64,000 bases of DNA from Boswellia sacra (taxonomy: Eukaryota; Streptophyta; Magnoliopsida; Sapindales; Burseraceae), in the NCBI GenBank assembly GCA_013180625.2, contig SNVD02013627.1, forward strand, positions 372,001 to 436,000, in the 5' to 3' direction. The position numbers were made by a program, and so were the translations under genes. Within the stretch, counting starts at the first letter, position 1; every line of letters begins with the position of its first letter. Shown here one piece after another: positions 24,707 through 36,644 of this stretch. Under the pieces are notes generated by a model. That model was not told the DNA's origin. It saw nothing but the letters and a program-made list of their open reading frames with translations, and made no database searches.

Positions 24707-27185
24707 TGACACGACCCACCCCTAGCTAACATGGGCGAATCGTGCCTAAAACTGTACTAAGAAAATTTAACTTTTTAAAATATGCTAATTTACGAAAAAT
24801 TTGGCAGAGTTTCCCCTGTATTTTAGACTAATCCCCCTGCCAAGTACACAAAATTCAACACTTTCAAAATTATTTATATAACCACTAACTTCCTTTTCGG
24901 GACCTTAAGTCCTCTGTTAAAATAATTGTATCTCCAAAACAGTCTTTAAAAGAAAATATAGCCTCCGGCCTCAAATGTGATTAATTATGATTAAAAAAGT
25001 TTACAACTAAAATTTTTAATATAAGTTTAAAAACTCAAGCATGATGAGTAAACAAAAATGTCTAAAAGAAACTAAAACAAAATCCTTGATGTATATACAG
25101 TATAAAAAAAATATACACGTGACAAAAATCATCTGCAAAAGTGAAACCAGATATCAAAAAGAAAGCTTCCAAAGCATCATCAAGTGGCCAACCTCAGGTA
25201 GCTACTGGCGTTCCGACTGAACACTGCAATCTCCTGGGGAAAAAGGGGTTTTTAAAGAAAAGAAAATAGGGTGAGTATAACCTCAGTGAGTGGGATAGAG
25301 TCATTAAAATAGATAAAAATTTGCATAAAATAAAATAATATATCATAATAATAAATTAATTAAAAATTATGCTTTACTAACATTAATAAGAAAACTACTT
25401 AGAAAAGATACAAAAACGAGGAAGCAATTCTTTCAATAATTTCTATGCCTTTCACAAAATCTAAATTTGAATATAAAAATCTTCTAAAGCATTTCTACTT
25501 GCATTCAACATTTAACATGATAAATATATTAAGTTTCTAAATCTCATAAAACTCATTTCATAATTTAAATTTCTAAGTCATTATAGTTTCACTAATCAAG
25601 TACCCAAACTAATCTGACTGATCATGACCTGACGGTACTAGGATCGCTCAGGCCAAGATATTACTATACTGATCCTATGCATGCGCAGAGCTGCCCCCAA
25701 AGGGCTAAACATCCAGATTACACGGCCCAAAGCCTCTATGTGTGCCTGAATGGGTCCCAAAGACCTCTATAATTTCACTATCTAAATGAATTAGGTACTA
25801 GCTTAGTAAAACATAAAAATTCAATTCTTTACTTTTAAATCTCTAAAACATTAAACAATCATCTCTGATAACTACATATACAAAATTTGATAAATTATAA
25901 AATATGCTTCATACAAGAATAAAAAAAATATCTATTTACTAACATAATAAAGCTTTGCTAACAATTATATAAAAAAAATAGAAATTTATAAATTATAATT
26001 CAATTATTGGTAAAAATGTATGTTTCTCCCACCCACTATTTCGTGGATTAACTTGCGTGGCAACCCCTTCCGTGTTCGAATCCCGGTATGTATTAGGAAC
26101 CGCAGTCTCACCTAAGGGAAAAGCCAAATAAAATTCTTTAATAGCACAAAACCGTAGTCTCACCAATAACATATTAATTCTCCTAATTAACTCCATTTTC
26201 AAATTTCTTAAACAGAGCAATTATGGTTCTCCGATTTTTAATAATTTATTGACTCATTCAAATGGTCTAATATTTTATAAAGGTCTTATACACATACGTA
26301 TCTAATACCATATAAAATTTCATAGCATTATATGCTCATTAGATACCTCAAATCCTTCATTTTTTCCAGATACACAAATTCTGTAAATTCATTTCCAGAA
26401 CTGACCTCTCCCTATTCCAAAATACATGATAATTTATACTAAATTCATAAATTCACAAAACTCTCCAGTTTTAAACTACACATATATACAAACTCATATC
26501 CCAAATTTCATAATTTTTTAAGACCTCTAGATAACTCAATTAACTTGCCCAAAACTGATTTTCTGCAGAAAAACTGAATTTCCAGTGGTGAACAGTAAAC
26601 TTCGAAAATTCATAATAAATTGTATACTCCACATTTTTTAGTGAATCCAATTTTAAAAAAATCTTTAGGATGTCTATTTTAACATATAGAAATTTCAGAA
26701 TTATATTCAAAGCCAACATACTGCTATAATTTTCGGAATCCATACCTTTCATAGAACCCTAGTTTTCCATAATCATTATCAAAACTTCAATTCCTTCAAA
26801 ATACAAGAAATTGAAGCCTAAATTAGCATGAAAATCTCATTTCCCTCTCTAGTTTCTCTCTCTATTACATCTCCAAATATCAAATAACCTCCTCCTAATA
26901 TTGATCTAGAGATAGGATTGAAATTATATAATCTAATTAAACTAAAAGATGAAGAAATTACCTTAAAATCTTCAAATTCCTTAGAAAAAATCAAAATTTT
27001 CTCTTGCTTTCTCTCCCCTTATCTCACGTTCTCCCCCTCTGTCTTCTCTTCTGAATTTTCTTCTAATTATGTCTTAATTAATCCTAATATAAATGCATGG
27101 CATATATAATGAATAAAAGACTTATGGGCTAGGCTAAAAAAAATTGATGGGCTAGGCTTAGTTAAAAATATTAATGGGCTTTACA
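24707..27185. mobile_element. Probable solo LTR, about 2.5 kb
   Basis: It opens TGACACGACCCACCCC, a typical plant gypsy LTR start, and can be closed at a CA at 27184-27185. The flanks are TTATT (24702-24706) and ATATT (27186-27190), one mismatch. No primer-binding site, polypurine tract or retroviral protein lies beside it, so it looks like the product of recombination between two LTRs. The interior has a GC-richer block at about 25610-25790. A tRNA B-box-like GTTCGAATCCC at about 26073 is probably chance. The right end is the weaker boundary. Confidence 0.5.
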
Positions 27186-27190
27186 ATATT

Positions 27191-28200
27191 AGGTGCAAAA
27201 GACACGAGTCCTGACTATTATTCCAATACTTAATACAAACATGGTAACAATCTTCCACAGTCTTCATACAAACATGGCCTTAATTATTTCAATACTTAAT
27301 AAGAAACGGTTGAAAACAGAGGACAGGAAATGACTATGTTTGTGGGCTAGAAAGAGAAAGGAGAATTGGCGCATGAAGTGGTCAAAATAAGAAAGTTTAA
27401 TAGGTATTTAGCAGAAGGTGTTGAGGATGTTGATTGAGAGGAATAAAATGGGGATGGTGAGTGAGTGAGGTTTTGGATGAATTTGGGAGGATTTATGATA
27501 TGTTAATCTTGACTATGGTAGTTTTTGTTTCATCTATTAAGAAGATGAAGAAAATGAGATGTATTTGCTTCCTAAGGAAGTTCAAAAGTTTAGCAAGGCT
27601 GCCGAGGTCAAGATAAAGAACTTGGTGGATGACAATCTCTATCACAACTTAAAAGTAATAATAGCAACAGCTAACTCTTATTAGGAAAAAAAAAATCAAT
27701 ACTTTCTTTTATGTGAATAAGATGTGTGAAAACTTTGAGATAAATGTAAAGATCAAATCGATTTGAAACAATCTATGCTTCAATTCGATCAAATAAAGTC
27801 GAATTTTGGGTATTTCAAATGAAAGAATTACAATCATAATCGGTATGAAACAAAGCAGAAATGGAGTTCATTTTTAGTTGTCTGGAAGTCAAGGAAATGA
27901 CAGGAAGAAAGACACAAATTGATAGTTTTTGGACTAATGTGTATGTACCTGGAGGACTGGTGCAGGGAGGAGAGGGATGGTAGAGACGACCGTCAATGAC
28001 TGCCTTGTGGAAGTAAGAAGACTGCGACGAGGAAACTGTCCAACTAGGTTTGGAGGTAACTACAAATGAGGATTGCGACACCGCATCAGTGGGTAGAGCT
28101 GCGGAGGAGCAACAGTCGTGGCTAGAAGTAGAGCTGCAAGCAACAGCTAGAGACGGTCAATGGAGAAAGAAGAAGATTTTTAGGGTTCTCAATTTCCTAA
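27191..28200 (-). other. hAT 5' region with a possible first exon
   Basis: A minus-strand open stretch (27815-28081) is followed by a donor-like CCAG/GTACATAC near 27950. It precedes the hAT transposase in the expected direction and could be its first exon or leader, but it has no recognised domain. Confidence 0.3.
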
Positions 28201-29234
28201 TTCAATTACATATTTGAAATTTGGAAATTTTATTTTTTATATGACTAATTTGGTAAGCTACTGACGGCGATAATAACTTGCATTGACAGAGACATGGCAT
28301 TTTTTTTTCAAATTCCTCTTTGGGTCGGGTTATGTCAGGTTCTAGGAAACAAACATGATAAGTAAGCCAAGTACACGAAACTCAAGTAAAATAACCCGAT
28401 TTTGGGTTTTCTACGCATCCAACCCGATCAAGAACCGACCAACCTGACAAAACTCTATTATGTCGGGTTAGGTTTGGTAATTTTGAACATCTCTATTTAT
28501 GTTTGTGTGTAGGATGATTGGATGAAAAAAATATCGTTATGCACGTAATGTGTTGTTGTGTATAACGTATTTGCATTTATTTCATTTGTGTATGATGTAA
28601 TTATTTCTTTTTTTTTTTGTGCAGTGGATATAAGTTTTGTTCAATTGTAAGCTTCATATGTGAGGTCAGGAGGTTGATTCTAGGTTATAAGATAGTGATG
28701 CGTGCAGTAGGATATCTGTTGTGAAGGAAGCAAAGAAGAAGTTAGGCCATAGTGATTTGGATTTGAAAGAGAAACATAGAATGGAGGTTCAAATTCCTTG
28801 GAATAAGATGAAGATGACAATATACAGTGATGATGATCTCTTATGCAAGTTCAAGATGCATAAGACAAAAAAGTTGAGGAATGTGACTTTCATCATAGAG
28901 GAGTTGCCTCCAAACAATCCAAATGTGAAATACCTTGAGTTTCACATTTATGAGGATTACCCTCACGAACAAATATCACTCAATAAGGGAGACAATGAAG
29001 CAGTTGAGATTAGTGACTCAGATGATGCTAATTATATTGATAGTAATGATAGTGAGGGCAGTGGTGATGGCTTAAGTAAGGATGAGGATTTTGAAGAGAA
29101 TTTTGCTCATGAGAGTGTGGTTTGGGAAGGTGAAAAGGGTAAAAATATAATGGGTGAAGATGTTGATGTAGTAAATGACGAGGATGTAAATGCATTAGAT
29201 GATGAGGGCACTACAACAAAAAAGGGTTTTTTTG

Positions 29235-29900
29235 TCGGCCGAAAACTGACACATATAACAATACATGTCGGTTTTCACGCGACATGTATGGCCCTGACAC
29301 GTATTCTATATGTGTCACTTAGTCAAACCGACACAAGAATACGTGTCGGTCAAAAACAGACATATATAAACAAATATGTGTCACATAGTAACGGATTTTA
29401 TCAAATATGTGTCAGTCATTAAGTGACACATATATTGTGTCGGTCAAAAAACGACACAAAATTTCGATTAAACTAAATATGTGTCTGTCAATAAGTGACA
29501 CATATGTTGTGTCGGTCAAAAAATGACACAGTCGTGTCATTCCCTGACCGACACATATTTACCCCTGACACATATGTGTCATTCGACGACCGACATATAT
29601 TTCAAACTACGTGACACATATTCCATATTTTTGTAAACATTATGTGTCGGTTTTTGGTCGACACTCATTTTTAAAATATTTAATATGTGTCACTCTTTGA
29701 CCGACATATATTTCATAAATTAAGTGACACATATACTACAATTACGTGATCTGTAATACGTGTCAGTTTCTGACCGACATATACCTCATTACTAACATAT
29801 TGCATTTTTGCGTGTCCTATATGTGTCGGTTTTTGACCGACACGTAACTTGTAGAAATATATAATACGTGTCAGGATCTGCTGATCCTGAAACGTATTAT
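29235..29900. repeat. Left subterminal repeat array of the CACTA element
   Basis: At least a dozen copies of TGTCGGT or its complement ACCGACA occur here, in both orientations, most extended to ATATGTGTCGGT or TGACCGACATAT. In CACTA elements such repeats are the binding sites of the DNA-binding transposase subunit (TNPA-like). Confidence 0.75.
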
Positions 29901-30874
29901 ATATTTTTTTATTTTTAAAAGTACATAAAACTCATAAATAAGCATACAAGAAACCAAATAAGCAATAATACATAAAACTCAACAGAGCAACTAGGATTTG
30001 TAGTCAAAGTATATAAAATGGCATATGTGGCAATGCATTTATCAGTGCAACTCATTAACCAGAACAAAAAGAGAAAAATAGCACTAACTTGAGGATCTAC
30101 ATCATTAATCAACATTTTAATATATATCTTCCCATACTAATAAAACTATTTTATATAGAAGAGATAGGGCCACATGTTCAAGTCAACAAAAATATTGCAT
30201 TAACAAAGTAGTGCAGTTTATGCATGTCTTCATACAGTTTATGCAAGTCAACAAAAATATGTGCAAAGCCAGCAACTTCATACAAAATATAGTAACCAAG
30301 TAGCTGCACTCGGACATTTCAAGTTTTCCAATTTTTTCAGTGTCTACAATAACATTAAACCTACATATATTAACATTGATTCTTGCCTACTGTTTCAATA
30401 CCTCGAATGTTTTCCCAGTTTTCTACATTATCCAAGAATATAGCTCAATGAGAATCAAGTATTGAGCGAATCATGACAACCAAAAAAATTCCTTGCTATA
30501 TGATGCTTTTGTAACTCTGATAGAAATTCTTAGCTAAACTGTTAAATTGTAAAACTAAGTCCAGGAAAGCATTTAGATGGCAAAACATCAAAACATTATC
30601 CACACTATGATACTTGACAGCTAATCATAACTGCAATGCATTTAAACCTCGACTATGGTTGTGGTTTTTCATCAGGCAACTAAACATAATTTTCTGTACA
30701 ATCAGATGGAAATTAAATTTAGGTTCTTAACTTATTTTTCATTTAGATTCCATCTATTTAGTTAAGTGATTCACATAATACTCAAAGTTATTCATATGAA
30801 ATAAACTTTATCATTATAATTACATTAACAGAATGACATCATATTTATACATCCTTTATTCTAATTTTCATTAC

Positions 30875-30962
30875 CATGCAAAATGTATTCACAAAGGAAG
30901 AGGGCCTGTAATACACCTCCACATAGGCTGGCACCACTTTGTGTTGCAAGAAATGTCTACAG
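30875..30962 (-). pseudogene. Captured exon of unknown origin
   Basis: A minus-strand block of 88 nt is bounded by TTTTTTCTTAG and a GTAATG donor. It is open in one frame, including HFLQHKVVPAYVEVYY. It reads like a real exon, but I do not recognise the parent gene. Confidence 0.4.
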
Positions 30963-31735
30963 CTAAGAAAAAAATATATCAATAAATGTAGACAGCCAAG
31001 ACAGATTGCCACAAAGCAGGGTCATGGCAGGGGTCGTCTGGATATGGTATTACCGCTAAGCAAATTCACATAAACCAGTCACTCTCAAGACGCACTTTAG
31101 CAATTGATATTTCAACACATTAAGCTAAAGCCAAAAATTATTGAGAAAGCAAGTGCACACTAGTTGTTAGCTCACTTATAAATTCAGAAGCTTGAATTTC
31201 TTCAACCATACACATGCTAGAAAAGTAAGACAACTGATTTTCAGAGTTCCTGAAAAATCTTTAAATTTCAAACCAGACAGGCTAGATTGCACTTAACAGA
31301 CACATTTTGTAATCTGAGGCACTGCAACTGATTTAGACAAATTTAGCTTGCAAGATCATGCTAAAAAAGTATTGACACAAAAAATTTGATAACACAGCAA
31401 TAGTTTTTGGTACAACCTGGTCATATAATCTAATAACAATTCTACCAGAAAATCCGATAAAAAATCTGGTACTTAATAAGAAATAAGAAACAAGTGAAGA
31501 GAAAGAAATACATCGGTAAGTATTTATGGCCTATGAACTGCTTGTCTTGGTTTTAGTGGTGAGAAGTTTACAATTCACAAATACATCGGTAAGTATTTAT
31601 GGCAGCAAAGTGTACACCTAATGGAATCCATACTTCATTTGATAATTAATTAAACCAACAACGGACTGAACTGAATCTAACAGTCCAAACATCCAAACTT
31701 AAGTATTCTAATACATAATGGACTAAGCCAAATAC

Positions 31736-31830
31736 CTTAGGAACTGATGGAATAAGCTTCAGTCTACTATTACGAAATTCATCATCACCATCCACAAACC
31801 GTTGCAAAAGAGATCCAGGTACCAACTCCT
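31736..31830 (-). pseudogene. Captured exon of an EDR2-like (START/DUF1336) gene
   Basis: The minus-strand frame reads LLQRFVDGDDEFRN and SRLKLIPSVPK, then a correct GT donor after AAG (exon ends at 31736). I recognise this as part of ENHANCED DISEASE RESISTANCE 2-like proteins, in the region just before the DUF1336 domain. The left neighbour sequence (toward 31862) does not continue the family, so only one exon or part of it was taken. It cannot act alone. Confidence 0.65.
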
Positions 31831-32025
31831 TGGGACATAGTAAAATACCATGCTGTAGTGCATCGAAGCAAGAAACTAAATACTAAAAAAATTCAATACT
31901 AATAGAAACTAAATACTAAAAAAAATTCTAAAACGTCTATATATAGGATCAGCAAACTTTAACTTAAATATTCCAAACCAAATTATCATTCACTAAGCAA
32001 TTGTGGCATTAAAATAACATAATAC

Positions 32026-32232
32026 CTTTTCACAGAAGAATCCTTAAATCGAGCAAGCATTTGAACCATTGCTTCAATGGTCAACAGACCCGAAAACATT
32101 TGATGGAAGTAAGAATTTGCTTCTGCCTCAACATCAGCCGTATATCCATCAGATGTTGATGAATCTGTAGCCTCACCATTCTATAGTTTTGGGTTAGAAT
32201 CGGAGATTGTTGCATGCAACTTTTCCAATTCA
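32026..32232 (-). pseudogene. Captured exon of NOT1 (CCR4-NOT scaffold)
   Basis: The frame reads KLHATISDSNPK, then a TAG, then NGEATDSSTSDGY, and DVEAEANSYFHQMFSG with MVQMLARFKDSSVKR, ending at a GT donor (32025-32024). This is the plant CCR4-NOT complex subunit 1, the large scaffold for mRNA deadenylation. The in-frame stop shows the copy is free to decay. It lies in the same orientation as the other captured pieces. Confidence 0.8.
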
Positions 32233-32374
32233 TTGATAAGTTTGGTTGAAGTGATCAAGCCAGAATGAGCTTTTAAAACCGGCATACTGAGCACATATAG
32301 ATAACAAATTAAAACATGACCTTAAACAGAATTGCATGAGGATCATGAAAACAACTGAATGTTATAAGTAGAAC

Positions 32375-32860
32375 CTTCATAATAGTAGAAATCTTCTCCA
32401 TATAAGGATTCAAGAGAGCGCCAGTATAAAGAAAAGCTTTGACCGAAAAATCCTTTGATCTACCAAACTGAACCTCCTTTATGAACTTGAGGCACTCCTG
32501 AAAATTGCAGAAAACACATAAGCCTGTTTTGCTTGCAATATGTATGATCTGTATTAATAACAATTGAAACAACAATACCAACAACTGACAAAATCATGGC
32601 AACTGAGGACAAACAGATTTACCTCAAAGAAAAAAATCCTTGTGTGTATTTAAGTTAATTCTAAAATACATGCAAAGTAACTATTCAATTGGAGGCAACA
32701 ACTTTTACATTTTATCTTAGATCAATTTTCAAGCAAATAAACTCACCTTTGATTTCGTATTAACTGTGGCATCAGTTATAGTATCCTTGTAACTATGTTT
32801 TGCTACAAGATATGTAGTTTTTGCTTCTTCTTTTTTTAATGTCTCATAGCTTTTAAAGTA
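32375..32860 (-). pseudogene. Captured two-exon fragment of unidentified gene
   Basis: Two blocks form a gene piece. One ends at 32747 (YETLKKEEAKTTYLVAKH, then KDTITDATVNTKSK) at a canonical GTGAGT donor. The other spans 32375-32497 (ECLKFIKEVQFGRSKDFS, then LYTGALLNPYMEKIS), after a TTTTCAG acceptor. Both junctions are phase 0, so splicing keeps the frame open. I cannot name the parent. Confidence 0.5.
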
Positions 32861-33397
32861 AGGGCCTAAAAATATTGCTCAATATAATCAATTTTTGCTT
32901 CTAAAATATTCAGGAGTGCACAAGGCTGTTAGATTAATTAGAAATTTACAATCACAGAAAACTATTACTACATCATTACTTGAGCTGAAAAATTTTGCTT
33001 TGACTATACTATATTATTGCTACCGTTATTAATTTAATTGTTGCTCTTGTTATTAATTATTAATTTGTAAAGCAAAGTCTATAAATGAACATTAAAGAAC
33101 CTTTTTTGCCAAGTACTTCAGAAAAAAGTGCAGGCCCTTTGCTTGAGCTTCTTCTCTTCTCCTTTTTGCTTTTATAATTACTCACACTTTATGTGTTGCT
33201 GCATGTAGACAGTTAGAGAATTTGATTGATTATTAGATTATTTTACATTTTTTATATAAAAAATTTCCAGTGATATTTCAATTCTGAGTATAACATCATA
33301 TTGCAACAGTATGAGCAAAAATTGTCCCTCCTCTTTAAGATGAATTAAAAACATGTAGTTTGAGATGAGTTTACTAGTGTCAAAATTAATCAAGTAC

Positions 33398-33800
33398 CTG
33401 GATGGCTTCTCCACAGTACAGTCCCTCCTCTTTGTGAGAATTATTATCATCAATATTCTTGTTCTTCATCATCATCATCTCTTCATCGCACAGTTCACTA
33501 TTCCTAGCAAATCTCCCTCGAACACGGACCCTCCGATCGGCTCGGGTTTTGCGACACGCATACTATATACACTAACCAATTGATGTAAATGAGTAAGCAT
33601 GCATTAATCATTTAGTAAAGGGTTCAACGTTAAGCATGTAAAAATGAGCTCCTCGATTCCATTATATTATTGCGTAAGTGAAAGAGATACCTTGATGGTC
33701 TTGTTAAAGTTTCTTCGATTCTTCTTCTTCAAATATCTCAGAATTCTATTCTTCCTTTCTTCTACAGAATAGCGGCCAACCTTGATGGTGGCCTCTTCCA
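33398..33800 (-). pseudogene. Captured two-exon CCT-motif (CMF-type) fragment
   Basis: The exon ending at 33691 reads KVGRYSVEERKNRILRYL then NRRNFNKTIK. After a 128-bp intron the exon 33398-33562 continues ACRKTRADRRVRVRGRFAR and ends at a GT donor. Together they make an entire CCT motif, the DNA- and NF-Y-binding module of CONSTANS-like and CMF proteins in flowering and sugar responses. The lead-in VEEATIKVG fits the CMF subfamily. The frame is intact across the splice. Activation or other domains of the parent are absent. A truncated CCT peptide could in principle compete for partners if expressed, which is speculation. Confidence 0.8.
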
Positions 33801-34505
33801 CGTTTGTTTCATTTATTTCATATACATTATTATATAATAATACAATAATTTCACTTTGTATATAATAACCCTAAACCTATTAATTTATTTCATATACATT
33901 ATTATATAATAACCCTAAACCTATTAATTTGTATATAATAATATTTCTTCCTTTAGTATTTCTTTTTTGCTTTATCATATATGTAGCTTGTTTCATTTAT
34001 TTCACTTTTTCTTAAAATTCTTTTCATTTTATTTTTAATAGGTCGGATTCTAATCTCTAGATTAAGATAAAAATTAAAAGAATAATACAATATCTTTTAT
34101 TCACATCCTATTTTAATTATCAACCTAATACATTATTATATACAATTTTAATAGGTTGTAAAATATTTTTTTCTGTTTCAAATAGTAAAACAATAGTTAA
34201 TATAAAATTATTTTCTTAATAGTTTGAACTGATTTGATGGAGAAGTATCCTAGTAAAGAAACTTGACCATTGGTTGAAATTAAGAGATGCCTAGTAAAGA
34301 AACTTTCCAATTTAATTTTTCTTGAAATTTCAAAACTTTTGCCTTGAGAAATTAAGACAAATTGGCAACACGACAACATTAGTTCTCAATTTGGATAAGT
34401 AAGGCAAAAAAGATTAATGAATTTACAAGTCATCGTTTGGATTTGAGATAAATTAAGAATTTTAGCTAGAAAACAAACAAAATTTTTAAAGCAAGAGACC
34501 CATAC

Positions 34506-34626
34506 CTTCTCAGAAAGTGCATCTTGAACAACAATAATATCACTTGTAATAGCAGAAATGACTTCTCCAGTTGAAGCCTCAGTATCAAATAAACTTATGT
34601 CTTGATTTAACATGGACCTCAAGATG
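34506..34626 (-). pseudogene. Captured ABCB transporter exon
   Basis: The frame reads [19 protein letters not shown] and [20 protein letters not shown] and ends at a GT donor (34505). This is the first membrane-domain region of plant ABCB (P-glycoprotein/MDR) proteins, closest to the ABCB2/ABCB10 type from memory. The expected upstream helix sequence is missing and replaced by unrelated bases, so the capture breakpoint lies near 34626. Confidence 0.8.
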
Positions 34627-35513
34627 TTGAGAAGCCCTCCTTCTCTCACCCACGCAAAATGCGTCAACAATTTGCATTTACATGGATTTTGTACTTGACG
34701 CTTCTCCATATCCAAAAAACTCATGGCCTGCATTTTACATCTTACAAACTTAAAATCGAAAATTGGGATCAGTACGAAAGAACTATTGCACATGAATCAT
34801 CTCCAACACTTTATTGCTACATTTTAAATGGAATCAGTACAAAACACTGCTCTTATCAAATGAAATATCATCCCAAATGAAATGTGTAAAAACAACATTT
34901 TTAAAAAATATATAAAAAAATGGAGTAAAAAGAAAAAGATTGTTAAATTAAAGCAGATAGTTGAAAGAGATATTAAATACAAAAATTGCAATTTGATATT
35001 AATTCAGATTCCAAGCAAAAAATTGAACTCTATATTTTATTAGAATGATATTCTAAAACAAATTATGCTGGAAGACAAATTATTTCTGTCACAGGAAATA
35101 TATATAAAACAAATTAGTGGCTAGAAGAATAATTAGAGAGACGTAAATGTTGTCTCGAGACACTTCATTGTGACATATTATCCAGTCAAAATTGTGTGAA
35201 AATAAATAAACGGGAGAAGTTTCGATGTATTTTTAGTATATGTAAGTATAAACATGGACCAATTATTGAGAGGTCAAGCACAGAGCCACTCAATTTCAAT
35301 TTGGAGCATTGTTTCATTGGAGATAACAAATTTTGAGGACGTTAAATTATCATAGAGCAATCAAAATTAAAAGATGTGGAATATCCGAGAGAATGCCACA
35401 ACAAGAATTTTGTGAACTAAAGTTGACGGCCTGAAGATGAGGTGGCTTCATCTCAGCCATTAAATTCAAAGACAAAGCAAAAGGATTAGCATTATAGAGA
35501 TGAGAGTTCGTAC

Positions 35514-35714
35514 CCAGTTCCAGCAAAGAATGCGAAAGGAATCATCATTTCCCAGCCGTTTATGGTCATGCTGCCACATGAGACGAACACAACATTACAA
35601 ATCCAAAAATCCACCAAAAGTTATCATCTATTTTAAAGAGTTTGCATGTGTTCCTGTTTTTGTACTCGAGAAAATGGAATCTTAAAACCTATTAATTATT
35701 AAGTTCCACTTCAG

Positions 35715-35758
<44 letters not shown>

Positions 35759-36424
35759 ATATATATATATTATATCTATAATGTATGTATGTATGTATGT
35801 ATATGTATGTATGTATATAAGCATGAAAAGAATTGATACATTAAAGAATTTAATCAACAAGATGACAATAAAAGAAACATATTTTTAATGATTTGTCTTA
35901 TCAAGATGCACATACCATATAGACAAAGCATCCACAGCAATCTCTGCGTTTTGCAGATTTCCAGTCATCAGAAATAGTATTCGATAGTACCAGTTCTCCA
36001 AGCTGTAATTGATAAAAAGTGACCAAAAAAAACTGAGATATTTCATTATTCATATAATTAGAAAATGTAAAATTCAAATTAATTAAAGCTGTTTATTAGA
36101 GGGTATATACCAGAGCATGACACCAGAAGCTGCAGAAAGTTTGACAAATTCCCAAAGACCAGAAAAGGCTTCTATGGAGAAACCAGTCCATGTAAGAGGA
36201 CACCCACCACAAGCAACATAACCATAATGACCAAACACCAAAACCCACCAAGAAAAATTCAAAGTAACAGCGGTGCCCACCACGCCAAGCTGCATCTTGT
36301 ACATAAACGACCAGCTCACAAGGATGTGCACAATTAGAGCCACAAAAGACACCCATGCAATCACCATAGTCTTGAGCTGGCTTTGCAAGAATCTCTGAAG
36401 AGGAAATTGAAAAGCAAAGCTGAA
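35514..36424 (-). pseudogene. Captured three-exon MATE/DETOXIFICATION transporter fragment
   Basis: Exon pieces are 36111-36424 (RFLQSQLKTMVIAWVSF, CGGCPLTWTGFSIEAF, LSAASGVML), 35916-36002 (ENWYYRILFLMTGNLQNAE) and 35514-35570 (MTINGWEMMIPFAFFAGTG). Junctions are GT-AG and the phases match (TG/C codons split identically at both introns). The original gene structure, introns included, was therefore copied as DNA. The protein is the central part of a 12-helix MATE exporter of the DTX type; the ends are missing. It starts next to a junction duplicated at about 36570. Confidence 0.85.
35719..35820. repeat. TA and TATG microsatellite
   Basis: A long TA run is followed by ATGT tetranucleotides, inside the CACTA element between captured fragments. 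It could form a cruciform or slipped structures. Confidence 0.85.
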
Positions 36425-36644
36425 GTGAAGTGGGATCATCCAAATAGACACGACCCCTGAGAGCTCTGCTATGTCGGGGGGCTGGCCTAGTAGCTTTAGG
36501 AATGGTGAGGCGAATAGATCTGGTCTGGTTCATCATCGTCCAAAGACCAGAAAAGCACGATCTGGCAAAGCTGAAGTGAAGTGGGATCATCCAAAGACCA
36601 GAAAAGGCAAAAGCAAAACACAACACAAGAAAAGCACAATCTGG

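Larger units (their letters stand above)
13726..28495 (-). mobile_element. hAT transposon with three later insertions
   Basis: The left terminus reads TAGGGGTGCACACATG. The reverse complement of the right terminus reads TAGAGATGTTCAAAATT, matching hAT-type ends. The 8-bp flanks are TGTAAGTT (13718-13725) and TTTATGTT (28496-28503), six of eight identical, as for an old target-site duplication. Both subterminal regions are full of ACCCGA words. The transposase remnant is on the minus strand. Removing the three nested elements leaves about 5.6 kb, a plausible size for an autonomous hAT. The termini are inferred by reading, so the exact boundaries may shift by a base or two. Confidence 0.6.

Noticed and set aside
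26040..26090. tRNA B-box-like GTTCGAATCCC
   Set aside because: No acceptor stem or A box at tRNA spacing; it lies inside the probable solo LTR.
28721..29422. Single 233-codon ORF as an intact gene
   Set aside because: Only the part up to 29208 is MULE-derived; the rest reads by chance into the CACTA terminus.
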